From Methanobacteriaceae archaeon (GTDB taxonomy: Archaea > Methanobacteriota > Methanobacteria > Methanobacteriales > Methanobacteriaceae): a DNA stretch of 64,000 nucleotides. Position numbers and translations under genes: made by a program. The notes under the pieces were generated by a model that had not been told where the DNA came from, did not search any database, and worked only from the letters and a program-made list of their open reading frames with translations. Positions 28,364-43,490 of the stretch are shown here, in pieces. The DNA lies in assembly GCA_013403005.1 (NCBI GenBank), contig JACBOA010000002.1:77001-141000 (forward strand), written 5' to 3'. Within the stretch, counting starts at the first letter, position 1, and each line of letters begins with the position of its first letter.

Positions 28364-29647
28364 ATGAATAATTTAGATATTAATAATTCTGATATTTTTA
28401 AGGTTCATGTAGGTATAGATGACACTGACTCCTCCCAGGGAATGTGCACTACTTATATATGTTCTGTGATTCTGGACCGACTTAAAGCTTGTGGTTTTCG
28501 GGTGGAGGGACCACCACGACTCATACGTCTGAATCCATTCGCACCACATAAAACACGTGGAAACGGTGCAGTGTCATTTAAAATGGTATTAAAATCAAAA
28601 AAACAGCTTTTAGAAGCTAAAAAACTTATTTATAACACCGTAGATGAACTGTCGGTGATGGATGATCCCAAAACCAATCCTGGTTTGATATTTTATGAGG
28701 GGGAAATAACACCTCAACTTGAGGATTTCGCCCTAAAAACCATTAGGACCATTGTGAAGCAGGAAGAAGCTGAAAAATTAGCCAGGAAATTAGGTGCAGA
28801 AGTTTTCAAGTTCAAAAAAGGGAGAGGTGTTATTGGTTCCCTGGCAGCTATTGGCTGTCCCCTTGATGATGCCACATTTGAGTTACTGGCCTATCGTGAT
28901 CCTGCAAATTATGGTAAAAAACGATTGGTGGATGCAGAATCTGTCAGAGAAATGGACCATGCCACTTATCCTCATACTTTTGATAATTTAGATGATGGGT
29001 ACATGGCCATCACCCCCCACACTCCATGTCCGGTACTATACGGTATCCGGGGAGAAACTGAAGAAGCTGTCATAGAAGCTCAGAAAATGGTGAGAGTATG
29101 TGAACCCATAGAACGTTCGATGGTGTTTATAACCAACCAGCACACAGACCTGCACCTGCAATTTACTTCTAGTATCAAAGAAATGGAACAATTCCAGTGT
29201 TACATTGTTAAAGGAACAGTTAAAGATTTTCCATTGGTTATTGAGGGAGGTCATGTTATTTTCACTCTGATGGATGAATCCAGTGAAGTGGAATGTGCTG
29301 CTTATGAACCTACCAAACAGTTCCGGGATGTGGTGCGGGAGCTGGTTCCTGGAGACCAAGTGGTGGTTTATGGGGGAATTGGACGAAAAGGAACTTTGAA
29401 TGTGGAGAAAATTGAAGTCTTGGCTTTAGCACCATTATACAAATATGTTAACCCCCTTTGTGACTGCGGTAAGCGTATGAAATCTGCAGGGACTGGTAAA
29501 GGTTTTAAGTGCCCCCGATGTGGGAATAAAATACGTAGCAATTCTAAAGAAAAAATTGAAATTTCCAGAACCCTTAAAACAGGTTTTTATGAAGTTCCAC
29601 CTTCAGCACGACGTCATCTGAGCAAACCTATTGTGAGAGGAATCTGA
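28364..29647 (+). CDS. tiaS: tRNA(Ile2) 2-agmatinylcytidine synthetase
   Basis: TiaS attaches agmatine to C34 of the AUA-reading isoleucine tRNA, an archaea-specific step. The 427-residue protein starts with the family's VHVGIDDTDSSQGMCTTY kinase-like motif. It goes on with PHKTRGNGAVSF, an OB domain, and a zinc ribbon near the end (CDCGKRM and CPRCGNKI). I chose the ATG at 28364 because GGTGAT is suitably placed; a more distal ATG at 28316 would overlap the divergent regulator gene. The next gene follows after 14 bases and may be cotranscribed. Confidence 0.93.
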   Translation: MNNLDINNSDIFKVHVGIDDTDSSQGMCTTYICSVILDRLKACGFRVEGPPRLIRLNPFAPHKTRGNGAVSFKMVLKSKKQLLEAKKLIYNTVDELSVMDDPKTNPGLIFYEGEITPQLEDFALKTIRTIVKQEEAEKLARKLGAEVFKFKKGRGVIGSLAAIGCPLDDATFELLAYRDPANYGKKRLVDAESVREMDHATYPHTFDNLDDGYMAITPHTPCPVLYGIRGETEEAVIEAQKMVRVCEPIERSMVFITNQHTDLHLQFTSSIKEMEQFQCYIVKGTVKDFPLVIEGGHVIFTLMDESSEVECAAYEPTKQFRDVVRELVPGDQVVVYGGIGRKGTLNVEKIEVLALAPLYKYVNPLCDCGKRMKSAGTGKGFKCPRCGNKIRSNSKEKIEISRTLKTGFYEVPPSARRHLSKPIVRGI

Positions 29648-29661
29648 AACCGGGGAAAAAT

Positions 29662-31098
29662 ATGTTCTCTAAAGACCATGAAAAACCCAGATATTCACAA
29701 AGCATTACAAGAGATTTAGCTGACTTCATTGTATCTACAGAGTATCATGACCTTCCAGAAAGCGTTGTTGAACAATCAAAACTCTGTTTTTTGGATTTTT
29801 TATCAGTTACTCTTGCAGGATCTCGAACTAAAAGTGCGAGAATTATTAGGAAGATAATTAGTGGAGATATTGAATCTGGAGGGTTAACAACAAGTGAAAA
29901 TTTTATGAATGATAAATCTACGATCATAGGCTGGGGAAAATCTAATCCAATGGATGCAGCTTTAGCTAATGGAGTTTCAGCCCACTCTCTGGATTTGGAT
30001 GATGGGCATCGATTGGCTCATCTACATCCTGGTGCCTGCGTAATCCCTGCAGCACTGGCTTTATCAGAAGTTTATGGGAAATCCGGGAAAGACTTTATAA
30101 CTTCCTTAGTGGTGGGTTACCAGGTTGCAATACATCTGGGCATGACTTTGAATCCTCAACACCGCAATAAAGGTTTTCACAGCACAGGAACCTGCGGAAC
30201 CCTTGGAGCAGCTGCCGCAGCATCGAAGATAATGGAATTAAATTTGAAAGAGGTTTTAAATGCCCTGGGGATTGCTGGAACTCAGGCTGCTGGATTATTA
30301 GAATCTGATCATGCTGGTAGCATGGCCAAGCATCTTCACGCAGGTAAAGCTGCTCAAACAGGATTATTATCAGCATTACTTGCCAGTGAAGGTTTCACCG
30401 GAGCTTGCACAATTTTAGAGGGACGTGAAGGTCTCTTTAAAGCTATGAGTAGTATGGAAAACCTAGAAAAAAATGTGCACTGGAAAAATCAGGATAAATA
30501 TGAAATAATGGGTGTTTATTTCAAAAAATATCCAGTTTGCAGACATTTACATTCTTCATTAGACGCTGTTATAAATTTAATGAGTAAGAATAAGCTTAAT
30601 CCCACGGATATTCAGAATATAACCGTTGAAACTTATGAAATTGCCGCTTCCCATGCTAACTATCAACCGGAAACAGTGGAAGGAATCAGACAAAGTCTGC
30701 CTGTGAGTATTGCAATAGCCATTCAAGAAGGAAAACTGACTGTTGAAAATATTTCAACCATTTTAGATAGTTCAGGGACTCATCTGGACGTTATAATAAA
30801 TGAACTTGCTGGTAAAGTAAAGATAAAATTAGATGAAAAAGAGAACAATCTTTATCCACTTAAAAGACCATCTAAAGTTACCATTAAATGTGAAGGTAAT
30901 GTTTACACGGAACGAGTTGAACTGGCTAAGGGAGAACCTGAAAACCCCTTCAGCGAAAATGAACTGTTGGAAAAATTCAAAGACTTGAATCCCCATGTTA
31001 AAACTGGTTGTTTGCAGATTCTAAAAGATTTAGAATGTGAAAAATTAGTAGATGTAATGCAAGTTCTTAATAATGGTTTAAAAATCAGAGAAAAATAG
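29662..31098 (+). CDS. MmgE/PrpD family protein
   Basis: The family includes 2-methylcitrate dehydratase, aconitate/itaconate decarboxylase and related enzymes. The 478-residue protein shows ALANGVSAHSLDLDDGH, GYQVAIHLGMTL, GFHSTGTCGTLGAAAAASK and VYFKKYPVCRHLH, which carry the conserved active-site His and Lys residues. The substrate cannot be read from sequence. It begins 14 bases after tiaS and is followed after 22 bases by an unassigned gene and then fumarase- and citryl-CoA lyase-like genes, which points to tricarboxylic or branched dicarboxylic acid chemistry. Confidence 0.88.
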   Translation: MFSKDHEKPRYSQSITRDLADFIVSTEYHDLPESVVEQSKLCFLDFLSVTLAGSRTKSARIIRKIISGDIESGGLTTSENFMNDKSTIIGWGKSNPMDAALANGVSAHSLDLDDGHRLAHLHPGACVIPAALALSEVYGKSGKDFITSLVVGYQVAIHLGMTLNPQHRNKGFHSTGTCGTLGAAAAASKIMELNLKEVLNALGIAGTQAAGLLESDHAGSMAKHLHAGKAAQTGLLSALLASEGFTGACTILEGREGLFKAMSSMENLEKNVHWKNQDKYEIMGVYFKKYPVCRHLHSSLDAVINLMSKNKLNPTDIQNITVETYEIAASHANYQPETVEGIRQSLPVSIAIAIQEGKLTVENISTILDSSGTHLDVIINELAGKVKIKLDEKENNLYPLKRPSKVTIKCEGNVYTERVELAKGEPENPFSENELLEKFKDLNPHVKTGCLQILKDLECEKLVDVMQVLNNGLKIREK

Positions 31099-31120
31099 TA
31101 TTAAGTGAAAAGTGATTTTT

Positions 31121-32023
31121 ATGGACACCGTGGATTATTTAAATAAGTTAGGAATCATAAAACCCGATGATAAATTGCCAGATTCAGCCAAAAGGTTTCA
31201 AGACGGTGCTCAGTATCGTTTTGAAGTTCCAGGTATTCAGAAACCTGCAGCTCTTCATGGTCTTCTGGATGCTCTGGATAAATATGGAATAATGGTGCAC
31301 CGGGTAACCCAGACCAAGGGTATTATGCTCCTCACAGACCAGGAGATACTTGAAATGGCAGAAATGGCTAAAGATGCCCAAATTGAGCTCTTTTTAAGTG
31401 TGGGTCCGCGAGCTACTTATGACACCAGTGCTTCTGCAAAAACCAAAGAAGGTGCTCGGATAGGATATCGCTTAAGAGGTTATGATAACCTTAACTATGC
31501 TGTTGAAGATGTTAAACGTGCGGTGGATCTTGGTGTGCGAGGAATTGTGGTATACGATGAAGGTTTATTATGGGTACTGGGTAAGATGCGTGAAGAGGAT
31601 GAGTTACCTGCTGATGTGCACTTTAAGGTTTCAGCTCACTGTGGTCATGGCAACCCTGCATCAGCACGACTTTTGGAGAGTATTGGAGCAGATTCATTTA
31701 ACCCGGTGCGAGATCTGCAGATAAACATGCTTGCCTCCATCAGAAAAGCCATTTCTATCTCTCTGGATATTCACACGGAAAATCCTAAATCCTCTGGTGG
31801 ATTTATCAGACACTATGAAGTACCGGAAATAATTAGGAAAGCTTGTCCAGTTTACCTTAAAACAGGTGGGGCGGTGGCTGCCCATCATGGATATGATACC
31901 ACTCGTAAAGAAGCAGCAGAACGTGCAAGGCAAGTTTTACTTGTTCAGAACATGATCAACCGGTACTACCCCGAGGCAGTGATGTCTAAACAAGGAGTTG
32001 AAGATTTAGCCATTCCCCAATAA
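31121..32023 (+). CDS. Unassigned TIM-barrel-like protein of the acid-metabolism cluster
   Basis: This 300-residue protein shows alternating strands and helices (VDLGVRGIVVYDEGLLW, VHFKVSAHCGHGNPASARLL, CPVYLKTGGAVAAHHGYD) as in TIM barrels. It has some likeness to U32 peptidase-type proteins, though the resemblance is weak and I do not assert it. The HCGHGN and AAHHG segments could bind a metal. AGTGATTTTT precedes the ATG at 31121. It sits between the MmgE/PrpD gene and the fumarase-like gene. Confidence 0.7.
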   Translation: MDTVDYLNKLGIIKPDDKLPDSAKRFQDGAQYRFEVPGIQKPAALHGLLDALDKYGIMVHRVTQTKGIMLLTDQEILEMAEMAKDAQIELFLSVGPRATYDTSASAKTKEGARIGYRLRGYDNLNYAVEDVKRAVDLGVRGIVVYDEGLLWVLGKMREEDELPADVHFKVSAHCGHGNPASARLLESIGADSFNPVRDLQINMLASIRKAISISLDIHTENPKSSGGFIRHYEVPEIIRKACPVYLKTGGAVAAHHGYDTTRKEAAERARQVLLVQNMINRYYPEAVMSKQGVEDLAIPQ

Positions 32024-32165
32024 TTGAATATTAAATATATTAAAACATGTGTATATTAATATGGAAATATCAGTTTAAGGGTACTTGTTTTATATTTCCA
32101 TAAAGTTTTAACCTCTTCAGCTTAAAAGACTAATATTTAAAAAAAAATCTGAATTTGGAGATTTA

Positions 32166-33032
<867 letters not shown>

Positions 33033-33036
33033 GAAA

Positions 33037-33900
33037 ATGGCAATTGGAAGAGAGACTGTGGAAAATTTATTAAAGATTACCAAGCCCCGATGGAGAACCT
33101 CCCTTACCAAAGTGGAACCCAACCGGATCATCACCCGAGGATACCCTCAGGAAGATTTGATTGGAAATATTTCTTTTCCAGAGATGGTTTATTTACTTTT
33201 AAAAGGTGAGTTACCAGGATATGAAGAGGCAAAAATGTTAGAGGCAGTTTTAGTTTCTTTCTGCGATCATGGTCTAACTCCACCCAGCACCCAGGTGGCC
33301 CGGATAATGGCCTCCACTGGCGCTCCCATGAACACATGTGTATCTGGAGGCATTTCTTCATTTGGAAAACACCATGCAGGGGCCCTGGAACGTTCCATGC
33401 AGATAATTCAAAAATTAATAAAAGAAGGCATTGCTAATAGTGGACCTCCTTCCTCTCGTGGTGATTTGAAAAACTTGGCACTACTGGCAGTGGAACACTT
33501 TCTGGATAAAGGTAAAAAAATACCTGGATTTGGACATCGTTTTCATGATAAGGACCCGCGACCGGATAAATTAGTGAAAACTGCTAAAAAGTATGGATGT
33601 TTTGGTATTCACACTCAATTAGCAGTGTCCATTGAGGATATACTCATAGAAATGAAGGGTATCCGTATGAACATTGATGGTGCTAATGCCGGGATACTCT
33701 CGGACATGGGATTTGACTGGAGATGTGGAACTGGAATATTCACCATAGGAAGAGTTCCAGCGCTTGTTTCACATATACATGAAGAAAAATCCTTTGAAAC
33801 TCCTTTTAGGAAGTTTGTCGAAGTTGAGGATATTTATTACGATGGTTTAGAATCTAGAAATATTAATTCTGACCGTAAAATACTTAACACGAGTAAATAA
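33037..33900 (+). CDS. Citryl-CoA lyase / citrate synthase-like protein
   Basis: A 287-residue member of the citrate synthase superfamily, shorter than true citrate synthases and similar to citryl-CoA lyase domains. The catalytic triad equivalents look present: H112 or H113 (SFGKHHAGALE), H167 (PGFGHRFHDKDPR) and D214 (MNIDGANAG). It could cleave or make a CoA thioester of citrate, methylcitrate or citramalate type. The ATG at 33037 follows GGAG with a gap of only four bases after the fumarase-like gene, so the pair is tightly coupled. Confidence 0.85.
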   Translation: MAIGRETVENLLKITKPRWRTSLTKVEPNRIITRGYPQEDLIGNISFPEMVYLLLKGELPGYEEAKMLEAVLVSFCDHGLTPPSTQVARIMASTGAPMNTCVSGGISSFGKHHAGALERSMQIIQKLIKEGIANSGPPSSRGDLKNLALLAVEHFLDKGKKIPGFGHRFHDKDPRPDKLVKTAKKYGCFGIHTQLAVSIEDILIEMKGIRMNIDGANAGILSDMGFDWRCGTGIFTIGRVPALVSHIHEEKSFETPFRKFVEVEDIYYDGLESRNINSDRKILNTSK

Positions 33901-33913
33901 GTTTTCTAACTCC

Positions 33914-33920
33914 TTTTTTT
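33914..33920 (+). terminator. Oligo-T terminator after the citryl-CoA lyase-like gene
   Basis: A T7 run starts 13 bases after the stop codon, in the form of an archaeal oligo-T terminator. The ATP synthase promoter follows. Confidence 0.5.
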
Positions 33921-33939
33921 CTTCTGAAAATTAAATAGT

Positions 33940-33952
33940 AAAAGATATATAT
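33940..33952 (+). promoter_or_regulatory. Probable promoter of the ATP synthase operon
   Basis: AAAAGATATATATCC spans a TATA box about 55 bases before the first ATG of the operon. Start is expected near 33970, giving a roughly 30-base leader with GGTGAT before ahaH. Confidence 0.5.
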
Positions 33953-33977
33953 CCACTAAAATAGAGTTTCGTTCATC

Positions 33978-34315
<338 letters not shown>

Positions 34316-34325
34316 TGTGAGTACC

Positions 34326-36338
34326 ATGTTCAAGCCGGCAAGGATGAAAAAGCTCAGGATTATCACCCTGGACAAGTACGCAGATTCTGCTGTGAATGCA
34401 CTTCACGAAGCAGGACTGGTCCAGATTGAAGATATATCCGAGCGAATACAACAGGATGCAGAATGGAGACAGATCCTGAAACCATCCAGCGCCTCTCCTT
34501 TTACCGCGAAAATTTCTTCCCTTCTTATGAAAACATCAGGAACCGCTGATTTTTTAAAGTCAATGGCCCATAAGGAGAAAGGAATTTTACCCCTGGTGAA
34601 GGGTTTCATAAACCCACCACCCATTCAAAAAGTAGAAGTAGAAGCCTTGGATGTTCAGGAACTGATTGATAAGGCTGAAAAAACCCTGGGAGAAGTTGAG
34701 TCGCGTACTCAACCCCTGGAAGAAAAAATCAACCAACTCGACTCAAAAAAAACTGAACTTGAAAATTCCCTTAAAGTAGCGCAAAACCTTTTAAATTTTG
34801 ATATTGACCTTTCTCTTCTGGAAGGATCTGAATATGTCTCTTTTATTGCTGGTAAAATATCATCAGAATCCTATGACACTTTTGAAAATAGTCTAAAGGA
34901 TATTAATGACGAAATAGTAGTTTTTGACCAGGAAAGTGAATCCAAAGGATTCAAAATACTGGTTATTGTAACCTTAAAAAGTCATTCTGATGAAGTTTTA
35001 AGTCAGCTGCGGAAGCTTGAATTTGAAAGATTCGAATTCAATGCACTGGAAGGTAAACCCAGTGAGATAATATCTAAATCCGAATCCGAGATTGAATCTA
35101 TCAGCAGAGAAAAGGAATCCATCTTAGAAGATCTGGCAGATATATCTGCCGAATGGTTAAACCCGCTCATGGGCCTCAAGGAACAGTTAGAAATTGAAAA
35201 ACAACGCAACGAGATTTTCTCTTCCTTTGGAGAAACAGAGAATACTAAAATGTTCGAGGGATGGGTAACTGAAAAGCAATTGAAAGAAGCCCTGGTGACT
35301 ATTGACACTTCAACTGAAGGTCATTCCATTGTGGATGTGACTGACCCTGATGTCAATAATGATAACATTCCAGTTCATCTTGATAATCCTCGTTTTGCCA
35401 AACCATACGAGATGTTTGTGCACATGTATTCTCCCCCAGATTACCGGGAGATTGATCCCACCATTTTGATGGCCATCATATTCCCCTTCTTCTTCGGTTT
35501 CTGTCTTACAGAAGCTGGTTACGGGATAGTTGATGCAATGGTGGGTTATATTATATTCCGAGGTCTGGGAAGAAACAGTAAAACCATGGCCAACCTTGGC
35601 CTTATAATGGTTGCCTGTGGAGTTTGGGCCATAATCCTGGGACTGGTAACTAACAGTTTCATCGGAGACTTTATACCCAGGTTTATTATGGGAGATCCAC
35701 AAGCAATGATCCCCACCACCATTCCCTCTATAAACTCCTTCGCACATCCGGAAAACATCCTTATAATTGCATTGTTAGTGGGTGTGCTGCACATCAACAT
35801 GGGTTTGGCCTTTGGAGCCTACAACAACATCATCCGTGGAGATGTACGGGAAGCTTTAGGAGCTCAAATAGTATGGTTTATAATTGAAGCCGGTTTAGCA
35901 TTACTGGCTATTGCCTACCTCATGTTAGGTGGGGGAATATTAATGTATCTGGGAGGAGCTATTTTCGTAGCAGGCCTAATAATGCTTGTTTACTTGAATG
36001 GTCCCTTCGGACTCATGGACCTCTCAGGTTTCCTGGGAAACGTTCTTTCATACGCCAGGCTACTGGCATTATGTCTTTCCACAGGAGGAATTGCCACCAC
36101 AGTTAACATCTTAACTGGAATTGTGGGAGATATGATTCCTTTTATTGGAATAATACTTGCACCCCTAGTCTTTATTGGAGGACAAATTGCAAACCTTGCC
36201 TTCCAAACATTGGGTGCCTTTATAAATGCACTGCGTTTGCACTATGTTGAGTTTTTTGCTCAGTTTTACATTGGAGGAAGTCAAAAGTTTAGGGCCTTCA
36301 GAGCCAAAAGAAAGTACACTGATTTAGGAGGAAAATAA
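34326..36338 (+). CDS. ahaI: A1Ao ATP synthase subunit I (membrane stator, a-like)
   Basis: Subunit I is the membrane stator that forms the ion path against the K ring. The N-terminal half, up to about residue 350, is a cytoplasmic coiled-coil domain. The C-terminal half has seven or eight membrane segments from FFFGFCLTEAGYG on, including SGFLGNVLSYARLLALCLSTG with the essential Arg of the ion path, and ALRLHYVEFFAQFY at the end. I chose the ATG at 34326 because GTGAG precedes it; the GTG at 34317 belongs to that site. Confidence 0.95.
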   Translation: MFKPARMKKLRIITLDKYADSAVNALHEAGLVQIEDISERIQQDAEWRQILKPSSASPFTAKISSLLMKTSGTADFLKSMAHKEKGILPLVKGFINPPPIQKVEVEALDVQELIDKAEKTLGEVESRTQPLEEKINQLDSKKTELENSLKVAQNLLNFDIDLSLLEGSEYVSFIAGKISSESYDTFENSLKDINDEIVVFDQESESKGFKILVIVTLKSHSDEVLSQLRKLEFERFEFNALEGKPSEIISKSESEIESISREKESILEDLADISAEWLNPLMGLKEQLEIEKQRNEIFSSFGETENTKMFEGWVTEKQLKEALVTIDTSTEGHSIVDVTDPDVNNDNIPVHLDNPRFAKPYEMFVHMYSPPDYREIDPTILMAIIFPFFFGFCLTEAGYGIVDAMVGYIIFRGLGRNSKTMANLGLIMVACGVWAIILGLVTNSFIGDFIPRFIMGDPQAMIPTTIPSINSFAHPENILIIALLVGVLHINMGLAFGAYNNIIRGDVREALGAQIVWFIIEAGLALLAIAYLMLGGGILMYLGGAIFVAGLIMLVYLNGPFGLMDLSGFLGNVLSYARLLALCLSTGGIATTVNILTGIVGDMIPFIGIILAPLVFIGGQIANLAFQTLGAFINALRLHYVEFFAQFYIGGSQKFRAFRAKRKYTDLGGK

Positions 36339-36339
36339 T

Positions 36340-36819
<480 letters not shown>

Positions 36820-36835
36820 CTCCGGGATGATAGAG

Positions 36836-37459
<624 letters not shown>

Positions 37460-37473
37460 ATAGGGGGAATTAA

Positions 37474-38627
37474 ATGGCAGAAGACATTGCTACATTAGTC
37501 ACTGGACTGGGTTTTCCCTCTGTTGAAGCTTTCCTAGCGGCCATGTTAATCGTACTGGCCATATTCGGAGCAATTGTAGTTATCTCAACACTCAGACCAG
37601 TTCTGGGGATTTTCCCCTACACTTATCCCAACGCCAGGATAAGGGCTAGGATTGGTAGGATATTCAATGAAAAACAGCTTCAAGAAATCATCGAAGCTGG
37701 AAGTATTGAAGAGGTGAAAAACTACCTCCGCGGGTTCCCAGACTATGCAAAATACATTGATCAGTACCCCCTGGAAAAGGCCCTGGACACCCAGTTAGCC
37801 GAAAGCTACGATTTAGTTGCTAGGATTACCCCTGAAAACAGCAGAGACGCCTTCAAATTTCTCCTGAAAAAATGGGATATTCGCAACATTAAAAGTATTA
37901 TAATAGCCAAAGAAGCAGGTTTAACCACCGAAGAAACACTGGACCTGGTGGTTCCATACGGGGATCTTACAGACAAACTTGATGCATTGGTTGATGCTGA
38001 TAACATCAACGAAGTATTGAATGCGCTGGAAGGGACAGAATACGCCCCTCTACTGGAGAATGCCATTCCCACCTATCAGGAAACAGGATTACTATTACCA
38101 TTAGAAGCTTCCCTTGATAACTACCTCCTGACAAAACTCCTGAAGAGTGTTTCCACCCCTGAAGATGATAACACATCCTATCTAAAAAACTATGTGGGAA
38201 CCATGGTGGATGGAGCTAATCTGAAAATCATCCTGCGAGCTAAAGTCGATGGACTGCACTACGATGATATCGAACCTTACATGATCAGTGATGGTTACCA
38301 GATCAGGGAATGGAAATTGAAAGACTTAATGGAATCAGAAGATGTTGCTGGAGTGGTGAGTGGCTTGGAAGGAACAGAATACGCTACTTTACTGGCAGAG
38401 GCCATGGCCACCTACAATGAAACTGGTTCCATATCCGCCTTTGAAATTGCCCTGGATAACCATGTGGTGGAAACTGCTAAAAAGATATCATTAAAGAATC
38501 AGTTCGGAATCGGACCAATGATTGGCTTTTTAAGCCGAAAAGAGAAAGAAATTAAGAATTTAAAAATCATTGTCCGTGGAAAACGGGAAGAAGGATACAC
38601 CCCTGCCATGATTAAGGAGATGTTAGT

Positions 38628-38631
<4 letters not shown>
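37474..38631 (+). CDS. ahaC: A1Ao ATP synthase subunit C (central stalk-to-rotor connector)
   Basis: Subunit C is the funnel-shaped link between the rotor ring and the central stalk. The 385-residue protein has repeated helical units (IDQYPLEKALDTQLAESYDL, LLPLEASLDNYLLTKLL, ISAFEIALDNHVVETA). An N-terminal membrane segment at about residues 18-45 is an extension seen in Methanobacteriales forms. GGGGGAATTAA precedes the ATG. Its last codons overlap ahaF. Confidence 0.95.
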
Positions 38632-42090
<3,459 letters not shown>

Positions 42091-42094
42091 CCCC

Positions 42095-42113
42095 CTTCCC
42101 ATCTTTTTGGAAG
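42095..42113 (+). other. Small hairpin between ahaB and ahaD
   Basis: CTTCC (42095-42099) pairs with GGAAG (42109-42113) around a loop containing T5. It may lower read-through or stabilise a processed end between B, needed in three copies, and D, needed once. Confidence 0.3.
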
Positions 42114-42133
42114 AATAATTAGAGGGATGAAAA

Positions 42134-42787
42134 ATGGCACAAGAAATGATTGAAGGCATCAACCCCACCAGGATGGAGCTTTTAAAACTCAAACAGCGAG
42201 AAAAACTCGCAGTTAAAGGTCACAGCCTCCTTAAAGAGAAAAGGAACGCTCTGATCATGGAGTTTTTCAACATCCTGGAGAGGGTGAAAGGGTCCCGTGA
42301 TGAAGTTACAGAGAAACTTCAGGAAGCATATCAGGACTTAACTGCAGCCCAGGTAACCATGGGAGATCTCGCCGTGCGAAAAGCTGCCATGTCCGTTACT
42401 GAATCAGTTGACGTTGACATCGACTCCAGGAGTGTTATGGGAGTTGTAGTGCCAGTAATTGACTCAGAAACTCAAAAGAGAACCATTGTAGAACGTGGTT
42501 ACGGATTCACCGACACCTCAGTCAAACTGGATGAAGCAGCCAAAAAATTCGAAGAATCCATACAGCTCATCATTGAACTGGGAGAAATCGAGAAGACCAT
42601 AATGTTACTGGCAGGTGAAATTGAATCCACCAAACGACGGGTGAACGCCCTGGAACACATCATCATTCCCCGACTGGAAAACACTGTCAAGTACATTGAA
42701 ATGCGCCTGGAAGAGATGGAAAGGGAGAATTTCGTTAGGTTGAAGATGATCAAAAAAACCATGGAAGAAGCTGAGGAGGCAATTTAA
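42134..42787 (+). CDS. ahaD: A1Ao ATP synthase subunit D (central stalk)
   Basis: Subunit D is the gamma-like coiled-coil axle. The 217-residue protein starts INPTRMELLKLKQREKLA and ends in a long helical hairpin (RRVNALEHIIIPRLENTVKY), the family signature. GAGGGATGAAAA precedes the ATG. Its stop codon overlaps the start of the next gene (TAATG). Confidence 0.95.
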   Translation: MAQEMIEGINPTRMELLKLKQREKLAVKGHSLLKEKRNALIMEFFNILERVKGSRDEVTEKLQEAYQDLTAAQVTMGDLAVRKAAMSVTESVDVDIDSRSVMGVVVPVIDSETQKRTIVERGYGFTDTSVKLDEAAKKFEESIQLIIELGEIEKTIMLLAGEIESTKRRVNALEHIIIPRLENTVKYIEMRLEEMERENFVRLKMIKKTMEEAEEAI

Positions 42788-43170
42788 TGGTTCGTATTAT
42801 AACCCGACTGGATCAGGTTAAAAAAGAGCAGATGAAGAAGGCCAAACCTGCCATTGATTTTGAGATCGGAACTATCTCCGGGAAGGTTAGAGCCATAATT
42901 GCTGATGAAGACAAAAAGTTCAAGGCAGGAGAAAACAAACCAGTCAAGATAAAAAAAATCAACATCAACGCCAACCACATATGTTTCATCAGCGCCTACG
43001 GAACCAATAAATACGGACATACACTGGCAGTTGGTGAGGAAACTTACCTACCCATAAGCATGGAACGGACAGCAGACCACGCACTCTTCGCTGCGGCCTT
43101 AGACTATAAAGTAGAAAAAAATGATTTATTAGGCATTTTAATACTCTTACCTGTGGAATTGAATTTCTAA
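42787..43170 (+). CDS. Small protein coupled to the ATP synthase operon, possibly DUF22
   Basis: This 127-residue protein is of unknown function and may belong to the archaeal DUF22 family; I recall this from memory and have not verified it. It is mainly beta (ININANHICFISAYGTNKYGHT, LAVGEETYLPISM) after a basic N-terminal helix, with no membrane segment. GAGGAGG lies inside the end of ahaD, and its ATG overlaps the ahaD stop, so it is translated with the ATP synthase genes. An assembly or regulatory role is inference from this coupling. Confidence 0.8.
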   Translation: MVRIITRLDQVKKEQMKKAKPAIDFEIGTISGKVRAIIADEDKKFKAGENKPVKIKKININANHICFISAYGTNKYGHTLAVGEETYLPISMERTADHALFAAALDYKVEKNDLLGILILLPVELNF

Positions 43171-43192
43171 GGGAGAATACCTGATAAATAAC

Positions 43193-43219
43193 TTTTTATT
43201 CTATTATTTTTTTATTTTT
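43193..43219 (+). terminator. T-rich terminator of the ATP synthase operon
   Basis: Three T runs (T5, T7 and T5) between 43193 and 43219 start about 22 bases after the last stop codon, typical of archaeal oligo-T termination. Confidence 0.6.
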
Positions 43220-43383
43220 ATACATTTCAATTTGAAATATTCATTTGATCAATTTTTATAAGGGATATCCCCATCAAAATTGTTATTTTATAATGCAAAT
43301 TTTTTCTAACTTTAATTGCTGTATTATAATGTTAATCCTCTCATATTCACGACAGAAAATTAGATAAAAAATGGATATTAAAA

Positions 43384-43430
43384 GGAATAAATATTATTCC
43401 TCACAGCGTACCTCATACGCGTAAGGTACG
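43384..43430. other. Two tandem perfect hairpins in a convergent gap
   Basis: The first is GGAATAA (43384-43390) with TTATTCC (43394-43400) and a 3-base loop. The second is CGTACCT (43407-43413) with AGGTACG (43424-43430) and a 10-base loop holding the palindrome TACGCGTA. T-rich sequence follows. The pair may be a double terminator for both converging genes, or part of a small RNA. Confidence 0.45.
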
Positions 43431-43490
43431 TTTATTATTATAAGTATTGAATTATAAGCAGATGAATCTAAATTTAGATAAAATATGTCA

